Below, in pieces: positions 35,809-48,310 of a stretch of DNA of 64,000 nt. The number at the start of each line of letters is the position of its first letter. Position 1 is the stretch's first letter. A program made the position numbers and the translations under genes. Origin of the DNA: Burkholderiales bacterium (GTDB lineage Bacteria > Pseudomonadota > Gammaproteobacteria > Burkholderiales > Burkholderiaceae_C); the NCBI GenBank assembly GCA_017307855.1, contig JAFKGD010000007.1:461374-525373 (forward strand), in the 5' to 3' direction. Under the pieces are notes generated by a model, which saw only the letters and a list, made by a program, of their open reading frames with translations, searched no databases and was not told the origin of the DNA.

Positions 35809-35830
35809 ACCACCTCCGTTTCCACAATCG

Positions 35831-36301
35831 ATGAGCCACACCATGGACCGCAAAGACCAACGCATCCTCGACCTGCTGCAGGCCGACGCCCGGCTCTCGA
35901 CGAGCGAGATCGCCGAGCGCGTGAGCCTGTCGGTGACGGCCTGCTGGAAGCGCATCCAGCGGCTGACCGAGGAGGGCTACATCCGCCAGCAGGTGTGCCT
36001 GCTCGACAGCCGGAAGATCGGCCTGGGCGTGACGGTGTTCGTGTCGGTGCGCACCAGCCACCACGACCTGGCGTGGCTGCGCAAGTTCGCCGCCGGCGTG
36101 CGTGACATGCCCGAGGTGACCGAGTTCTATCGCATGAGCGGCAACACCGACTACCTCATCAAGGTGGTGGTGCCCGACATCGCGGGGTTCGACCGCGTCT
36201 ACAAGAAGCTGATCCAGGTCGCCGAACTGTTCGACGTGAGTTCGAGCTTCGCGATGGAAGAGATCAAGTACACCACGGCGCTGCCGCTCGACTACGCCTG
36301 A
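35831..36301 (+). CDS. Lrp/AsnC-family transcriptional regulator
   Basis: A 156-residue Lrp/AsnC regulator. The N-terminal helix-turn-helix is DRKDQRILDLLQADARLSTSEIAERVSLS, then ACWKRIQRLTEEGYI. The C-terminal ligand-binding RAM domain includes VTEFYRMSGNTDYLIKVVVPDI. Such proteins sense amino acids and often control their catabolism. It is divergent from the metC-like gene and only 34 bases ahead of the bisC-like gene, so it may regulate both sides. A start four codons downstream (MDRKDQR) is equally possible. Confidence 0.9.
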   Translation: MSHTMDRKDQRILDLLQADARLSTSEIAERVSLSVTACWKRIQRLTEEGYIRQQVCLLDSRKIGLGVTVFVSVRTSHHDLAWLRKFAAGVRDMPEVTEFYRMSGNTDYLIKVVVPDIAGFDRVYKKLIQVAELFDVSSSFAMEEIKYTTALPLDYA

Positions 36302-36335
36302 ATTCCGGGGCCGGACACCGCCCCGCGCTGACACC

Positions 36336-38660
36336 ATGACCTCGCCGACTTCGCGCTTTCCCTCGCTGTCCCACTGGGGCGCCTTCACCGCCGTGGTGGA
36401 AGGCGGCCGCCTGACCGCCTGCGAGCCTTTTGCGCACGACCCCGCGCCCTCGCCCATCCTGCAATCGATGCCGGGCATGGTGCATTCCGATCTGCGCATC
36501 CGTCGTCCCGCCGTGCGTGCGGGCTGGCTGGCGCAACGCCTGGGCAGCGACCGCACGGCACGCGGCCGTGAAGATTTCGTCGAGGTGGACTGGGACGTGG
36601 CGCTGTCGCTGGTGTCGGAGGAATTGGCGCGCGTGCGTGCAGAACATGGCGACAGCGCCGTCTTCGGCGGCTCGTACGGCTGGTCGTCGGCGGGGCGGCT
36701 GCATCACGCGCGCACGCTCACGCACCGCTTCCTGCATGCCACCGGCGGCTGCACCACGCAGGCCGGCAACTACAGCTGGGGTGCGGCGCAGTTCCTGCTG
36801 CCGCACATCATCGGCAGCTACGCACCCGTGACCGGCCGCGTGACCGACTGGCAGAGCCTGCTGGCGCACAACCAGCTCTTCATCGCCTTCGGCGGCATCC
36901 CGCTGCGCAACGCGCAGATCACCTCGGGCGGCGCGGGAGAGCACAGCACCCATGCCTGGATCGAGCGCGCTCGCCACAGCGACATCGAGTTCGTGGTGAT
37001 CAGCCCCACGCGCGGCGACATCCCCGAGGGCCTGCGCTCCGAGTGGATCCCGATTCGCCCGAACACCGACACGGCCATGATGCTGGGCATGGCCCACACG
37101 CTGTGGTCCGAGAACCTGCACGATGCCGACTTCCTCTCCCGCTGCTGCGAGGGCTTCGGCGCGTTCGCCGACTATCTGGCTGGCAAGAACGACGGCCAGG
37201 CCAAGACGGCAGCGTGGGCCGCTGCCATCTGCGGCGTGCCGGCCGATCGCATCCGTGCGCTGGCACGCCACGCCGTCACGCGGCGCACGCTGCTCAACTG
37301 CACCTGGTCACTGCAGCGCGCCCATCGGGGCGAGCAGCCCTATTGGGCCAGCATCGCGTTGGCCTCCATGCTCGGGCAGATCGGCCTGCCGGGCGCGGGC
37401 TTCGCCTTCGGCCACGGCTCGATCAACGGCGTGGCCACGCCCCGCCCCGACGTGCCGGCGCCCGAGATGGGCGCCGGACCCAACCCGGCGAAGAGCAGCA
37501 TCCCCGTGGCGCGTATCGCCGACATGCTGCTGCATCCCGGCGAGCCGTACGAATTCAACGGCCGCCACGCCACCTATCCCGACACGCGGCTGGTCTACTG
37601 GGCCGGCGGCAACCCGTTCCATCACCACCAGGATCTCAACCGCCTGATGCGCGCCTGGGCCCGACCCGAGACCATCGTCGTGCACGAGAGCTGGTGGACG
37701 CCCACGGCGCGGCGCGCCGACATCGTGCTGCCGGCCACCACCACGCTGGAGCGCAACGACATCGGCGGCTCGTCGCGCGACCGCTTCGTGCTGGCCATGC
37801 ACCAGGCGCTGGCACCGCAGTTCGAGAGCCGCAACGATTTCGACATCTACCGCGAGCTCGCGGCCCGCGCCGGGCAGGAATACGCCTTCACCGAAGGGCG
37901 CGACGAGATGACCTGGATCCGCCACATCTACGACGGCATGGCCACGCGCTGGCGCGCCGCCGGCTTCGACGCACCCGCATTCGAGCGCTTCTGGTCCGAG
38001 GGGCACGCGATGCTGCCCGAGCCAGCGCGCCCGTTCGTGCTGATGGCCGATTTCCGCGTCGATCCCGAGGCGCATCCGCTCAAGACGCCGAGCGGCCGCA
38101 TCGAGCTCTACTCGTCGACCATCGGTGGCTTCGGCTACGACGACTGCCCACCCCACCCCACGTGGCTGGCGCCCGACGAATGGCTCGGTGCCGAGGCCGC
38201 GCGCCAATGGCCGCTGCATCTCATCAGCTCGCAGCCGCCCGACAAGCTCCATTCGCAACTGGACGCAGGCAGCCAGTCGCTGGCCGGCAAGCAACAGGGC
38301 CGCCAGGTGCTGCGTCTGCATCCCGCCGAAGCCGCGCGGCGCGGCATCGTCGACGACATGCTGGTGCGCGTCTTCAACGCGCGCGGCAGCTGCCTGGCGG
38401 CGGCCCGGCTGGACGACGACGTGAGCGAGGGCGTGGTCGTGCTGCCCACCGGAGCCTGGTTCGACGCCGACGACGCGGCGCTCGAACGCCACGGCAATCC
38501 GAATGTGCTCACACGCGACCGCGGCACGTCGCGCCTCACGCAGGGGCCCGGGGCGCTGTCGGCGCTGGTGGAGGTCGAGCGCTGGACGCAGGGCGACGCG
38601 CCGCGCATGCGCGCGTTCGACGTGCCGTCGCTCTCGGCGCCGTCAGACGCTGTGCCCTGA
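36336..38660 (+). CDS. bisC: Molybdopterin oxidoreductase, biotin sulfoxide reductase (BisC) type
   Basis: A 774-residue molybdopterin enzyme of the DMSO reductase family, close to E. coli BisC (about 777). It lacks an N-terminal [4Fe-4S] cysteine motif and has no Tat signal, so it is cytoplasmic like BisC. The molybdenum serine is expected in GGSYGWSSAGRLHHA (near residue 112). Further matches are TAAWAAAICGVPADRIRALA, IVLPATTTLERND and HPLKTPSGRIELYSS. It would reduce biotin or methionine sulfoxide, or a related S- or N-oxide. Co-directional with the Lrp gene. Specificity within the TorA/DMSO/BisC group is less certain than the family. Confidence 0.88.
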   Translation: MTSPTSRFPSLSHWGAFTAVVEGGRLTACEPFAHDPAPSPILQSMPGMVHSDLRIRRPAVRAGWLAQRLGSDRTARGREDFVEVDWDVALSLVSEELARVRAEHGDSAVFGGSYGWSSAGRLHHARTLTHRFLHATGGCTTQAGNYSWGAAQFLLPHIIGSYAPVTGRVTDWQSLLAHNQLFIAFGGIPLRNAQITSGGAGEHSTHAWIERARHSDIEFVVISPTRGDIPEGLRSEWIPIRPNTDTAMMLGMAHTLWSENLHDADFLSRCCEGFGAFADYLAGKNDGQAKTAAWAAAICGVPADRIRALARHAVTRRTLLNCTWSLQRAHRGEQPYWASIALASMLGQIGLPGAGFAFGHGSINGVATPRPDVPAPEMGAGPNPAKSSIPVARIADMLLHPGEPYEFNGRHATYPDTRLVYWAGGNPFHHHQDLNRLMRAWARPETIVVHESWWTPTARRADIVLPATTTLERNDIGGSSRDRFVLAMHQALAPQFESRNDFDIYRELAARAGQEYAFTEGRDEMTWIRHIYDGMATRWRAAGFDAPAFERFWSEGHAMLPEPARPFVLMADFRVDPEAHPLKTPSGRIELYSSTIGGFGYDDCPPHPTWLAPDEWLGAEAARQWPLHLISSQPPDKLHSQLDAGSQSLAGKQQGRQVLRLHPAEAARRGIVDDMLVRVFNARGSCLAAARLDDDVSEGVVVLPTGAWFDADDAALERHGNPNVLTRDRGTSRLTQGPGALSALVEVERWTQGDAPRMRAFDVPSLSAPSDAVP

Positions 38661-38727
38661 TCGACACCGCGCGCAGGTCTGGCCGCACGGCCCGGCTGCA
38701 GGCGGCCGATTCCGCCGTCCCAAAGAA

Positions 38728-38753
38728 AAAGGGCCGCCCGAGGGCGGCCCTTT
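38728..38753. terminator. Terminator between bisC and the ATP synthase operon
   Basis: A near-perfect stem aaagggccgccc / gggcggcccttt lies between convergent genes. On the minus strand it is followed by TTTTTCTTT, a good U tract, so it chiefly ends the atp operon, 25 bases after atpC; on the plus strand the T run is only three. Confidence 0.85.
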
Positions 38754-38777
38754 GATGTGCGCTTCGTGGGGCGCTCG

Positions 38778-39197
38778 TTATTTCTTGTCGCGGTACTTGC
38801 GCAGTGCGGCGATCTGCGCCGCCATGACGGCGAGTTCGGATTGCGCACGGGCCAGGTCGAGTTCGCTCTTGGCGTTCTTGACGGCTTCCTCGGCGGCAGC
38901 CCGCGCCTCGTTGGCCTTCTCCTCGTCCAGATCCTTGCCGCGGATGGCGGTGTCGGACAGCACGGTGACGCAATCGGGTTGCACTTCGAGAATGCCACCG
39001 GCGACGAACACGAATTCCTCGCCACCATCGGCGCGCTCGATGCGCACCGAACCCGGGCGGATGCGGGTGATCAGCGGCGTGTGGCGCGGGTAGATACCCA
39101 GCTCGCCGGCTTCACCCGGCAGGGCCACGAACTTCGCCGGCCCTGAGAAGATCGACTCTTCGGCGCTGACGACTTCAACCTGAATGGTGTTGGCCAT
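38778..39197 (-). CDS. atpC: ATP synthase epsilon subunit
   Basis: A 139-residue F1 epsilon subunit, last gene of the atp operon. The N-terminal beta-sandwich is seen in [41 protein letters not shown] and [20 protein letters not shown]. The C-terminal two-helix inhibitory arm ([17 protein letters not shown], then [20 protein letters not shown]) is present. It connects the gamma shaft to the c-ring and restrains ATP hydrolysis. The gene lies 77 bases after atpD, with a ribosome site AGAGGAA before the ATG and a terminator behind the stop. Confidence 0.97.
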   Translation of the reverse strand: MANTIQVEVVSAEESIFSGPAKFVALPGEAGELGIYPRHTPLITRIRPGSVRIERADGGEEFVFVAGGILEVQPDCVTVLSDTAIRGKDLDEEKANEARAAAEEAVKNAKSELDLARAQSELAVMAAQIAALRKYRDKK

Positions 39198-39274
39198 ATC
39201 TGTTCCTCTCTAAAAAGTTGGCATGAGCCGGCAGACGGGGCGCCGCGACAACGTGGCGCGCCCGTGTGCGTCGC

Positions 39275-40711
<1,437 letters not shown>

Positions 40712-40716
40712 TCAGC

Positions 40717-41598
40717 TCAACCGCTGATGGCGGCGGCGCCGGACACGATCTCGGACAGTTCCTTCGTGATGGCCGCCTGGCGGGTCTTGTTGTAGACCAG
40801 CTTCAGTTCGGAGATCACGTTGCCTGCGTTGTCGGTCGCGGCCTTCATGGCCACCATGCGGGCGGCCTGCTCGGACGCCATGTTCTCGGCCACGGCCTGG
40901 TACACCAGCGCTTCCACGTATCGCAGCAGCAGGTCGTCGATGACCGCCTGCGCGTCGGGTTCGTAGATGTAGTCCCAGCTCGATGCGCCGGCTTCCTTGG
41001 CCTCGGCTTCCAGTTGCGCCTGCGACAGCGGCAGCAGCTGCTGCATCACCGGTTCCTGGCGCATGGTGTTGATGAACTTCGTGTAGCAGACGTACACGGC
41101 GCTCACCTCACCCCGCACATAGGCGTCGAGCAGCACCTTCACGGGGCCGATCAGCTTGTCCAGGTGCGGCTTGTCGCCCAGCTGGGTGACATGCGAGACC
41201 ACCTTCGCGCCCACGCGGTTGAGGAAGCCCAGGCCCTTGCCGCCGATGGCCACGGCCTCGGCAGTCTTGCCCTGGGCCTGCAGCTCGCGCAGCTTGTTGG
41301 TGACGACGCGCAGGATGTTGGTGTTCAGGCCACCGCACAAACCCTTGTCCGTGGTGACGACGATGAAGCCGACGGTCTTGGCGTCGTTGGTCTTCATGAA
41401 GGCGTGCACGTACTCGGGATTGGCCTGGCCCAGGTTGGCGGCAATGTCGCGAACCTTTTCGGCGTAGGGGCGGGCCGCACGCATGCGGTCCTGCGCCTTG
41501 CGCATCTTGGACACGGAAATCATTTCCATGGCCTTGGTGATCTTCTTCGTCGATTCGAAGTTCTTGATCTTGCCGCGGATTTCCTTGCCTGTTGCCAT
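40717..41598 (-). CDS. atpG: ATP synthase gamma subunit
   Basis: The 293-residue central-shaft gamma subunit. The N-terminal helix [36 protein letters not shown] and the C-terminal helix [33 protein letters not shown] form the coiled coil that rotates inside alpha3beta3. The middle Rossmann-like domain holds [16 protein letters not shown] lies six bases before the ATG. Spacing to atpA is 25 bases and to atpD 35, so it is embedded in the operon. Confidence 0.97.
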   Translation of the reverse strand: MATGKEIRGKIKNFESTKKITKAMEMISVSKMRKAQDRMRAARPYAEKVRDIAANLGQANPEYVHAFMKTNDAKTVGFIVVTTDKGLCGGLNTNILRVVTNKLRELQAQGKTAEAVAIGGKGLGFLNRVGAKVVSHVTQLGDKPHLDKLIGPVKVLLDAYVRGEVSAVYVCYTKFINTMRQEPVMQQLLPLSQAQLEAEAKEAGASSWDYIYEPDAQAVIDDLLLRYVEALVYQAVAENMASEQAARMVAMKAATDNAGNVISELKLVYNKTRQAAITKELSEIVSGAAAISG

Positions 41599-41623
41599 GG
41601 TGACTCCTTGCAGTCCCCGCCGG

Positions 41624-43162
<1,539 letters not shown>

Positions 43163-43203
43163 GGCTCTTTCCTTGTTTGCTTGTAATGGCGGACCCCCGG
43201 CCG

Positions 43204-43731
43204 TCAGGCCGTGAGCGCGACTTTCATTTGTTCGAGGCGGGCGCGCACCGAGGTGTCGAGCACCTCGTCACCCACCACCACGCGGATGCCACCGATCAGC
43301 GATGCGTCCTGCACCACCGACACGTTGAGCTTGCGCGCGAAACGCTTTTCCAGGGAGGCCGACACGTCGGCCAGCTGCGCCGGCTCGATCGGGAAGGCGC
43401 TGTAGACCACGGCATCCGAAGAGCCGGCCTGGGCATTGCGCAGCGCGCGGAATTGCGTGGCGATCTCCGGCAGGGCCGCCAGGCGGTTGTTGTCGATGAC
43501 CGTGCGAAGGAAATTCTTCGCAGCCTCCGGCAACGGCGAACCGACGACACCCGAGATCACGTCGAACACCTGCTCGGGGGCCGTCTTGGGGCTGTCCGCG
43601 AACTGCAGCAGTTGCGGATGTCCGGCGACGGCCGCCAGCGCGTCGAGCCACTGGGCTGTCTGCGCGTCGGAGCCGGCAGCCTTGTAGAGCGCTTCCGCGT
43701 AGGGACGGGCGATGGTGGCGATTTCGGCCAT
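43204..43731 (-). CDS. atpH: ATP synthase delta subunit
   Basis: The 175-residue delta subunit, which joins the top of F1 to the b-subunit stalk. It begins [19 protein letters not shown], the family signature, and ends with [26 protein letters not shown], again typical. An N-terminal six-helix domain of about 105 residues and a C-terminal domain are expected. It starts 16 bases after the atpF stop. Confidence 0.96.
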   Translation of the reverse strand: MAEIATIARPYAEALYKAAGSDAQTAQWLDALAAVAGHPQLLQFADSPKTAPEQVFDVISGVVGSPLPEAAKNFLRTVIDNNRLAALPEIATQFRALRNAQAGSSDAVVYSAFPIEPAQLADVSASLEKRFARKLNVSVVQDASLIGGIRVVVGDEVLDTSVRARLEQMKVALTA

Positions 43732-43747
43732 GGATGCTCCTTGCCGA

Positions 43748-44218
43748 TTACAGCTCGGTCTTCAGGCGACCCAGCAGGTCGGCGTGGACGCTCGCGTTGA
43801 CTTCCTTGCGCAGGATCTGCTCGGCACCCTTGACGGCCAGGCTCGCGACCTGCTCGCGCAGGGCTTCACGGGCCTTGACGGTCTGCTGCTCGGCCTCGGC
43901 ACGAGCGGCGGCGACGATCTTGTTGGCTTCTTCCGTGGCGCGTGCCTTGGCCTCTTCGATGATGGCCTGGGCACGACGCTCGGCATCGGCCAGGCGCTGG
44001 GCGGTTTCGTTGCGCGACTGGGCCAGTTCGGTCTCGACGCGGGCGTTGGCGGCCGAGAGCTCGCTCTTGGCCTTGTCCGCCGCGGCCAGGCCGTCGGCGA
44101 TCTTCTGCGCGCGTTCGTCGAGCGCCTTGGTGATCGGCGGCCAGACGAACTTCATGGTGAACCACACCAGGATCGCGAATACGACCGCCTGCAGGAACAG
44201 GGTTGAGTTAATGTTCAC
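43748..44218 (-). CDS. atpF: ATP synthase b subunit
   Basis: The 156-residue b subunit of the peripheral stalk, same length as in E. coli. One N-terminal membrane helix (about residues 4-26, [21 protein letters not shown]) is followed by the conserved WPPI turn and a long charged helix rich in Ala, Glu, Lys and Arg that dimerises as a right-handed coiled coil. It holds the stator against rotation. Lies between atpE and atpH. Confidence 0.97.
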   Translation of the reverse strand: MNINSTLFLQAVVFAILVWFTMKFVWPPITKALDERAQKIADGLAAADKAKSELSAANARVETELAQSRNETAQRLADAERRAQAIIEEAKARATEEANKIVAAARAEAEQQTVKAREALREQVASLAVKGAEQILRKEVNASVHADLLGRLKTEL

Positions 44219-44256
44219 GGCTCAAATCCTTCCTCGGCACGAGGCGGAAGCCCCGA

Positions 44257-44520
<264 letters not shown>

Positions 44521-44554
44521 TTAAGTAAATGGAAAGAAAAAACGAATAACCGGA

Positions 44555-45442
44555 TCAGTGATGGTCGTGGGCCTGTCCCACATAGATCAGCGTCAACATC
44601 ATGAAGATGAAGGCTTGCAGCGTGATCACCAGGATGTGGAAGATGGCCCACACCGTACCGGCAATCACATGCCCGACGCCCAGCCAGAATCCGCCGGTGA
44701 GCGGATTGAACTGCCAGGCCCACACGCCGCCCATGAGGGCGATCAGCATGAAAACGAGTTCGCCTGCAAACATGTTGCCGAACAACCGCATGCCGTGCGA
44801 GACGGTCTTGGCGATGAATTCGATCATCTGCATCAGGAAGTTGATCGGATACAGGAAGACCTTGTCGCCGAACGGTGCGGCCACCAGCTCGTGCGCCCAG
44901 CCGCCGATGCCCTTGATCTTCACGTTGTAGACCAGGCAGATCAGCAGCACGCTCACCGACAGGCCCAGCGTGGTGGAAAGGTCGGCGGTGGGAACGACGC
45001 GCATGTAGTCGGGATGACCCATCGCCGGCCCGGCGACATGCCAGATGGCCGGCAGGAAGTCGACGGGCAGCATGTCCATCGCGTTCATCAGGAAGATCCA
45101 GAGGAACACGGTGAGGGCCAGCGGCGACACCAGCTTGCGGCTCTGCGCATTCTTGATCACGCCCTTGGCCTGGTTCTCGACCATCTCGGCCATGATCTCG
45201 ACGGCCGCCTGGAAGCGGCCGGGCACGCCGGCGGTGGCGCGACGGGCCGCCAGCCACAGCACGAAGCAGCCGATCACGCCCAGAACCACGGAATAGAAGA
45301 CCGAATCGAGGTTGAAAAGGCTGAAGTCGACGATGCTCGTCTGCTTCACGCTCTGGAAGGAGAAATCCTTCTGCAGATGCTGCAGGTGGTGAACGATGTA
45401 TTCACCGGCCGTCGGCCCGTGTGCTCCAGCGTTTTCTGCCAT
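44555..45442 (-). CDS. atpB: ATP synthase a subunit
   Basis: The 295-residue a subunit forming the stator half-channels. It has five or six membrane helices. The essential arginine is in SHGMRLFGNMFAGELV, and the last helix pair contains GTVWAIFHILVITLQAFIFMMLTLIYVGQA. The N-terminal 50 residues are soluble and carry GEYIVHHLQHLQ as in other beta-proteobacteria. The C-terminus ends HDHH. Lies 24 bases after atpI. Confidence 0.97.
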   Translation of the reverse strand: MAENAGAHGPTAGEYIVHHLQHLQKDFSFQSVKQTSIVDFSLFNLDSVFYSVVLGVIGCFVLWLAARRATAGVPGRFQAAVEIMAEMVENQAKGVIKNAQSRKLVSPLALTVFLWIFLMNAMDMLPVDFLPAIWHVAGPAMGHPDYMRVVPTADLSTTLGLSVSVLLICLVYNVKIKGIGGWAHELVAAPFGDKVFLYPINFLMQMIEFIAKTVSHGMRLFGNMFAGELVFMLIALMGGVWAWQFNPLTGGFWLGVGHVIAGTVWAIFHILVITLQAFIFMMLTLIYVGQAHDHH

Positions 45443-45466
45443 GTGTCTACTTCCGTATCAGTCTCT

Positions 45467-46045
45467 TCAGGGCCGGCCCGCCCGGCGCCGCGCGTGCAGC
45501 CACCAAGCCAGCCAGTACATCTTCATCGTCACCACGAAGCTGGCGACCAGCGCCATCCAGCTCAACGAGGGAACCACCCGGGGCGCCACCAGCAGCATGG
45601 CCAGCGTGACCAGCACCTTGACGGCTTCCCAGAACATCAATCGCATGAGGGCCTGACCCGACTGGCCCGGCTGTCCGGAACGGACACCGCGCGACAGCCC
45701 CCGCGCGAACAGCGCCGCAGGAACCACCACCGCCAGAGCCCCCCAGGCTGCCGACCAGCCATGGGCCGCGGATCCGCCCCCCACCCAGGCCACCAGCGAC
45801 GCCAGCACGCCGGCCAGGGACTGCACCCCGACCACATGCCACGGCGACACCGGCGTCTGCCGGGCCCGCCACTGATCCGCCTCCTCGGCGGTCAGCGGCT
45901 TGAAATCCGGAACGGATCCTTCAGCCTCACCCTCAGTTGCATCATCCCAACCGGCAGAACTTTCGGCTGCACGGGCGATCGCACGTTGGCGGCCGGCCGT
46001 TGCATCAGCTTTGTCCATCCCTGCTTTCGCCTTCGTGTCGTTCAT
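45467..46045 (-). CDS. atpI: ATP synthase-associated protein AtpI
   Basis: A 192-residue protein, first gene of the atp operon. Four membrane helices fill residues 75-185, and the pattern LMRLMFWEAVKVLVTLAML is typical of AtpI, a factor that helps c-ring assembly and possibly Mg2+ uptake. Before them lies a hydrophilic, acidic segment of about 70 residues (EGSVPDFKPLTAEEADQWRAR), longer than in E. coli AtpI (about 130 in total). The ATG at 46045 is the first plausible one; starts at a later Met (46018) are possible. The frame remains open upstream with no further support. Confidence 0.85.
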   Translation of the reverse strand: MNDTKAKAGMDKADATAGRQRAIARAAESSAGWDDATEGEAEGSVPDFKPLTAEEADQWRARQTPVSPWHVVGVQSLAGVLASLVAWVGGGSAAHGWSAAWGALAVVVPAALFARGLSRGVRSGQPGQSGQALMRLMFWEAVKVLVTLAMLLVAPRVVPSLSWMALVASFVVTMKMYWLAWWLHARRRAGRP

Positions 46046-46090
46046 CACAACCACCCAGGCCACGCAGCCGGTCACTTTGCAAAGCCTCTG

Positions 46091-46096
46091 ATTATA
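46091..46096 (-). promoter_or_regulatory. Candidate -10 element of the atp operon promoter
   Basis: Read on the minus strand, a perfect TATAAT (in CGTATAATCAG) lies 45 bases upstream of the atpI start in an otherwise GC-rich gap. No clear -35 hexamer is seen at the usual distance. Confidence 0.45.
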
Positions 46097-46293
46097 CGTA
46101 GTAACCCGCAACGTCTTTCCATGACCTGCAGGGTCAACCGGAAAACCGCCCCGTCCACGCATTTTTGTGGTGCGCCTGCACCACATGGCACGCGCGACAA
46201 TCGGGTCTCCGGCTGCGGCTTGCATTGGCAGGCTTAGGCCTCATGTGACTTGTATCAGAGTGTGCGAGACATCATCGGTCGCACACCCGCAGG

Positions 46294-46608
46294 ATGACCA
46301 CCATGACCACCGCACCGACCCCCGACCCCACAGACGTCAGCGACGCCCGCAAGGACTCGCTCATCGAATATCCGTCGCAGTTCCCCATCAAGGTGATGGG
46401 AGCGAAGGCGGACGGTTTCGTGCACGCCATCACGGCGGTGGCCCATCAGTTCGATCCGGGCTTCGACGCCTCCACCATCGAGCTGCGCGACAGCAAGGGC
46501 GGCAACTACCTCGGCATCACCATCACCGTCACGGCCACCAGCCGGGAACAGCTCGACGAACTCTATCGCACGCTGTCGTCACATCCGATGGTCAAGGTCG
46601 TGCTCTGA
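46294..46608 (+). CDS. ybeD: YbeD/DUF493 family protein
   Basis: A 104-residue protein of the DUF493 (YbeD) family, which has an ACT-like regulatory fold. The core is [20 protein letters not shown], then [38 protein letters not shown]. Its position directly before lipB-lipA matches E. coli, where ybeD precedes lipB, so a link to lipoate metabolism is often supposed but unproven. A downstream Met at codon 4 is an alternative start. It ends eight bases before lipB. Confidence 0.92.
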   Translation: MTTMTTAPTPDPTDVSDARKDSLIEYPSQFPIKVMGAKADGFVHAITAVAHQFDPGFDASTIELRDSKGGNYLGITITVTATSREQLDELYRTLSSHPMVKVVL

Positions 46609-46616
46609 GCCCTGCC

Positions 46617-47288
46617 ATGCTGCAGCCCGAGCGGCGCGGCCGTGTCGACTACCGGCCGACCTACGAAGCCATGCAGGCCTTCACCGAGGCGCGTGGCGAG
46701 GCGACGCCCGACGCGCTCTGGCTGTGCGAGCACCCGCCCGTGTTCACGCAGGGCCTGGCCGGCCAGGCCGGGCACTTGCTGGCACCGGGCGACATTCCGG
46801 TGGTCGCCACCAACCGCGGCGGACAGATCACCTACCATGGCCCGGGCCAGGTCGTGGCCTATCCGCTCATCGACCTGCGCCGCGCGGGCTACTTCGTCAA
46901 GGAATACGTCTACCGGATCGAGGAGGCCGTGATCCGCACGCTGGCGCATTTCGGCGTGACGGGCCATCGCGTGGCCGGCGCGCCCGGCATCTACGTTCGT
47001 CTGGACGACCCGTTCTCCCATGCCGCGCTTGCCGGTCCCACGCATCCTGCCGATCCGTTCCGGGGCCTGGGCAAGATCGCCGCTTTAGGCATCAAGGTGA
47101 GCCGGCATTGCACCTACCACGGCGTGGCGTTGAACGTGGCGATGAACCTGGAACCCTTTTCGCGCATCAACCCTTGCGGCTACTCAGGGCTGGCGACGGT
47201 CGATCTTTCTACAATCGGGGTCCCCGTCACCTGGGACGAGGCGGCGAGCGTGTTCGGCCAGAAGCTGTGCACGCGCCTGGCCCCCTGA
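46617..47288 (+). CDS. lipB: Lipoyl(octanoyl) transferase LipB
   Basis: A 223-residue transferase that moves octanoate from acyl carrier protein to the lipoyl domains of 2-oxoacid dehydrogenases and GcvH. The family motif [22 protein letters not shown] is near residues 62-83. The catalytic Lys is in [12 protein letters not shown] and the catalytic Cys in [11 protein letters not shown]. The ATG at 46617 gives the normal N-terminus; the open frame reaches further upstream into ybeD. Followed 15 bases later by lipA. Confidence 0.95.
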   Translation: MLQPERRGRVDYRPTYEAMQAFTEARGEATPDALWLCEHPPVFTQGLAGQAGHLLAPGDIPVVATNRGGQITYHGPGQVVAYPLIDLRRAGYFVKEYVYRIEEAVIRTLAHFGVTGHRVAGAPGIYVRLDDPFSHAALAGPTHPADPFRGLGKIAALGIKVSRHCTYHGVALNVAMNLEPFSRINPCGYSGLATVDLSTIGVPVTWDEAASVFGQKLCTRLAP

Positions 47289-47303
47289 TCATCGAGACCC
47301 CCA

Positions 47304-48284
47304 ATGAGCACCACCGAAGTCGTCCGCGAAGCGCAGTCCGTCGACACCTACAACGCGCTGGCCAAGCAGAAGGCGGGCGCCAAGCTCGCGCGCATTCCCG
47401 TCAAGGTGGAGCAGGCCGAGGTGCTCAAGAAGCCCGAATGGATCCGCGTGAAGGCGGGCTCGCCCACCACGCGCTTCTACGAGATCAAGCAGATCCTGCG
47501 CGAGTCCAACCTGCACACGGTGTGCGAAGAGGCCTCGTGCCCCAACATCGGCGAATGCTTCGGCAAGGGCACGGCCACCTTCATGATCATGGGTGACAAG
47601 TGCACACGCCGCTGCCCGTTCTGCGACGTGGGCCACGGCCGGCCCGACCCGCTGGACAAGGACGAGCCGCTCAACCTGGCCAAGACCATCGCCAAGTTGC
47701 GCCTGAAGTACGTGGTGATCACCAGCGTCGACCGCGACGACCTGCGCGACGGCGGCAGCGGCCATTTCGTGGAATGCATCCGGAAGACGCGCGAGCTCTC
47801 GCCCACGACGCAGATCGAGATTCTGGTGCCGGACTTCCGCGGCCGCGACGACCGCGCGCTGGAAATCCTCAAGGCCGCGCCGCCGGACGTGATGAACCAC
47901 AACCTGGAAACCATTCCGCGCCTCTACAAGGAAGCGCGCCCGGGTTCCGATTACCAGTTCAGCCTCAACCTGCTGAAGAAGTTCAAGGCGCTGCACCCTG
48001 GCGTGCCGACCAAGAGCGGCATCATGGTCGGCCTGGGCGAAACCGACGAGGAAATCCTGCAGACCATGCGCGACATGCGCGCGCACGACATCGACATGCT
48101 GACCATCGGCCAGTATCTCGCCCCGTCGAACTCGCACCTGCCCGTGCGGCGCTACGTGCATCCCGACACGTTCAAGATGTTCGAGGAAGAGGCCTACAAG
48201 ATGGGCTTCAGCCACGCCGCCGTGGGCGCGATGGTGCGCTCGAGCTACCACGCCGACCAGCAGGCGCATGCCGCCGGCGTCTGA
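47304..48284 (+). CDS. lipA: Lipoyl synthase LipA
   Basis: A 326-residue radical-SAM enzyme that inserts two sulfurs into protein-bound octanoate. The sacrificial cluster motif [13 protein letters not shown] and the radical-SAM motif [10 protein letters not shown] are both intact, and the family landmarks [18 protein letters not shown] and [10 protein letters not shown] are seen. The C-terminus keeps RSSYHADQQ, whose Ser is the usual extra cluster ligand. It forms an operon with ybeD and lipB. A hairpin overlapping its stop codon separates it from the convergent ptsI. Confidence 0.97.
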   Translation: MSTTEVVREAQSVDTYNALAKQKAGAKLARIPVKVEQAEVLKKPEWIRVKAGSPTTRFYEIKQILRESNLHTVCEEASCPNIGECFGKGTATFMIMGDKCTRRCPFCDVGHGRPDPLDKDEPLNLAKTIAKLRLKYVVITSVDRDDLRDGGSGHFVECIRKTRELSPTTQIEILVPDFRGRDDRALEILKAAPPDVMNHNLETIPRLYKEARPGSDYQFSLNLLKKFKALHPGVPTKSGIMVGLGETDEEILQTMRDMRAHDIDMLTIGQYLAPSNSHLPVRRYVHPDTFKMFEEEAYKMGFSHAAVGAMVRSSYHADQQAHAAGV

Positions 48285-48310
48285 GTCCGCGCGCTGACAG
48301 GCGGGCTCAG
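48281..48310. terminator. Hairpin overlapping the lipA and ptsI stop codons
   Basis: ctgagtccgc and gcgggctcag pair over ten bases with one G-U-type mismatch, and each arm contains the stop codon of one of the two convergent genes. There is no T tract, so it may act in transcript stability or Rho-assisted ending rather than as a classical terminator. Confidence 0.5.

Noticed and set aside
36301-36336. Frameshift joining the Lrp gene and the molybdoenzyme gene
   Set aside because: Both proteins have complete, normal ends and a 34-base gap; no fusion is needed.
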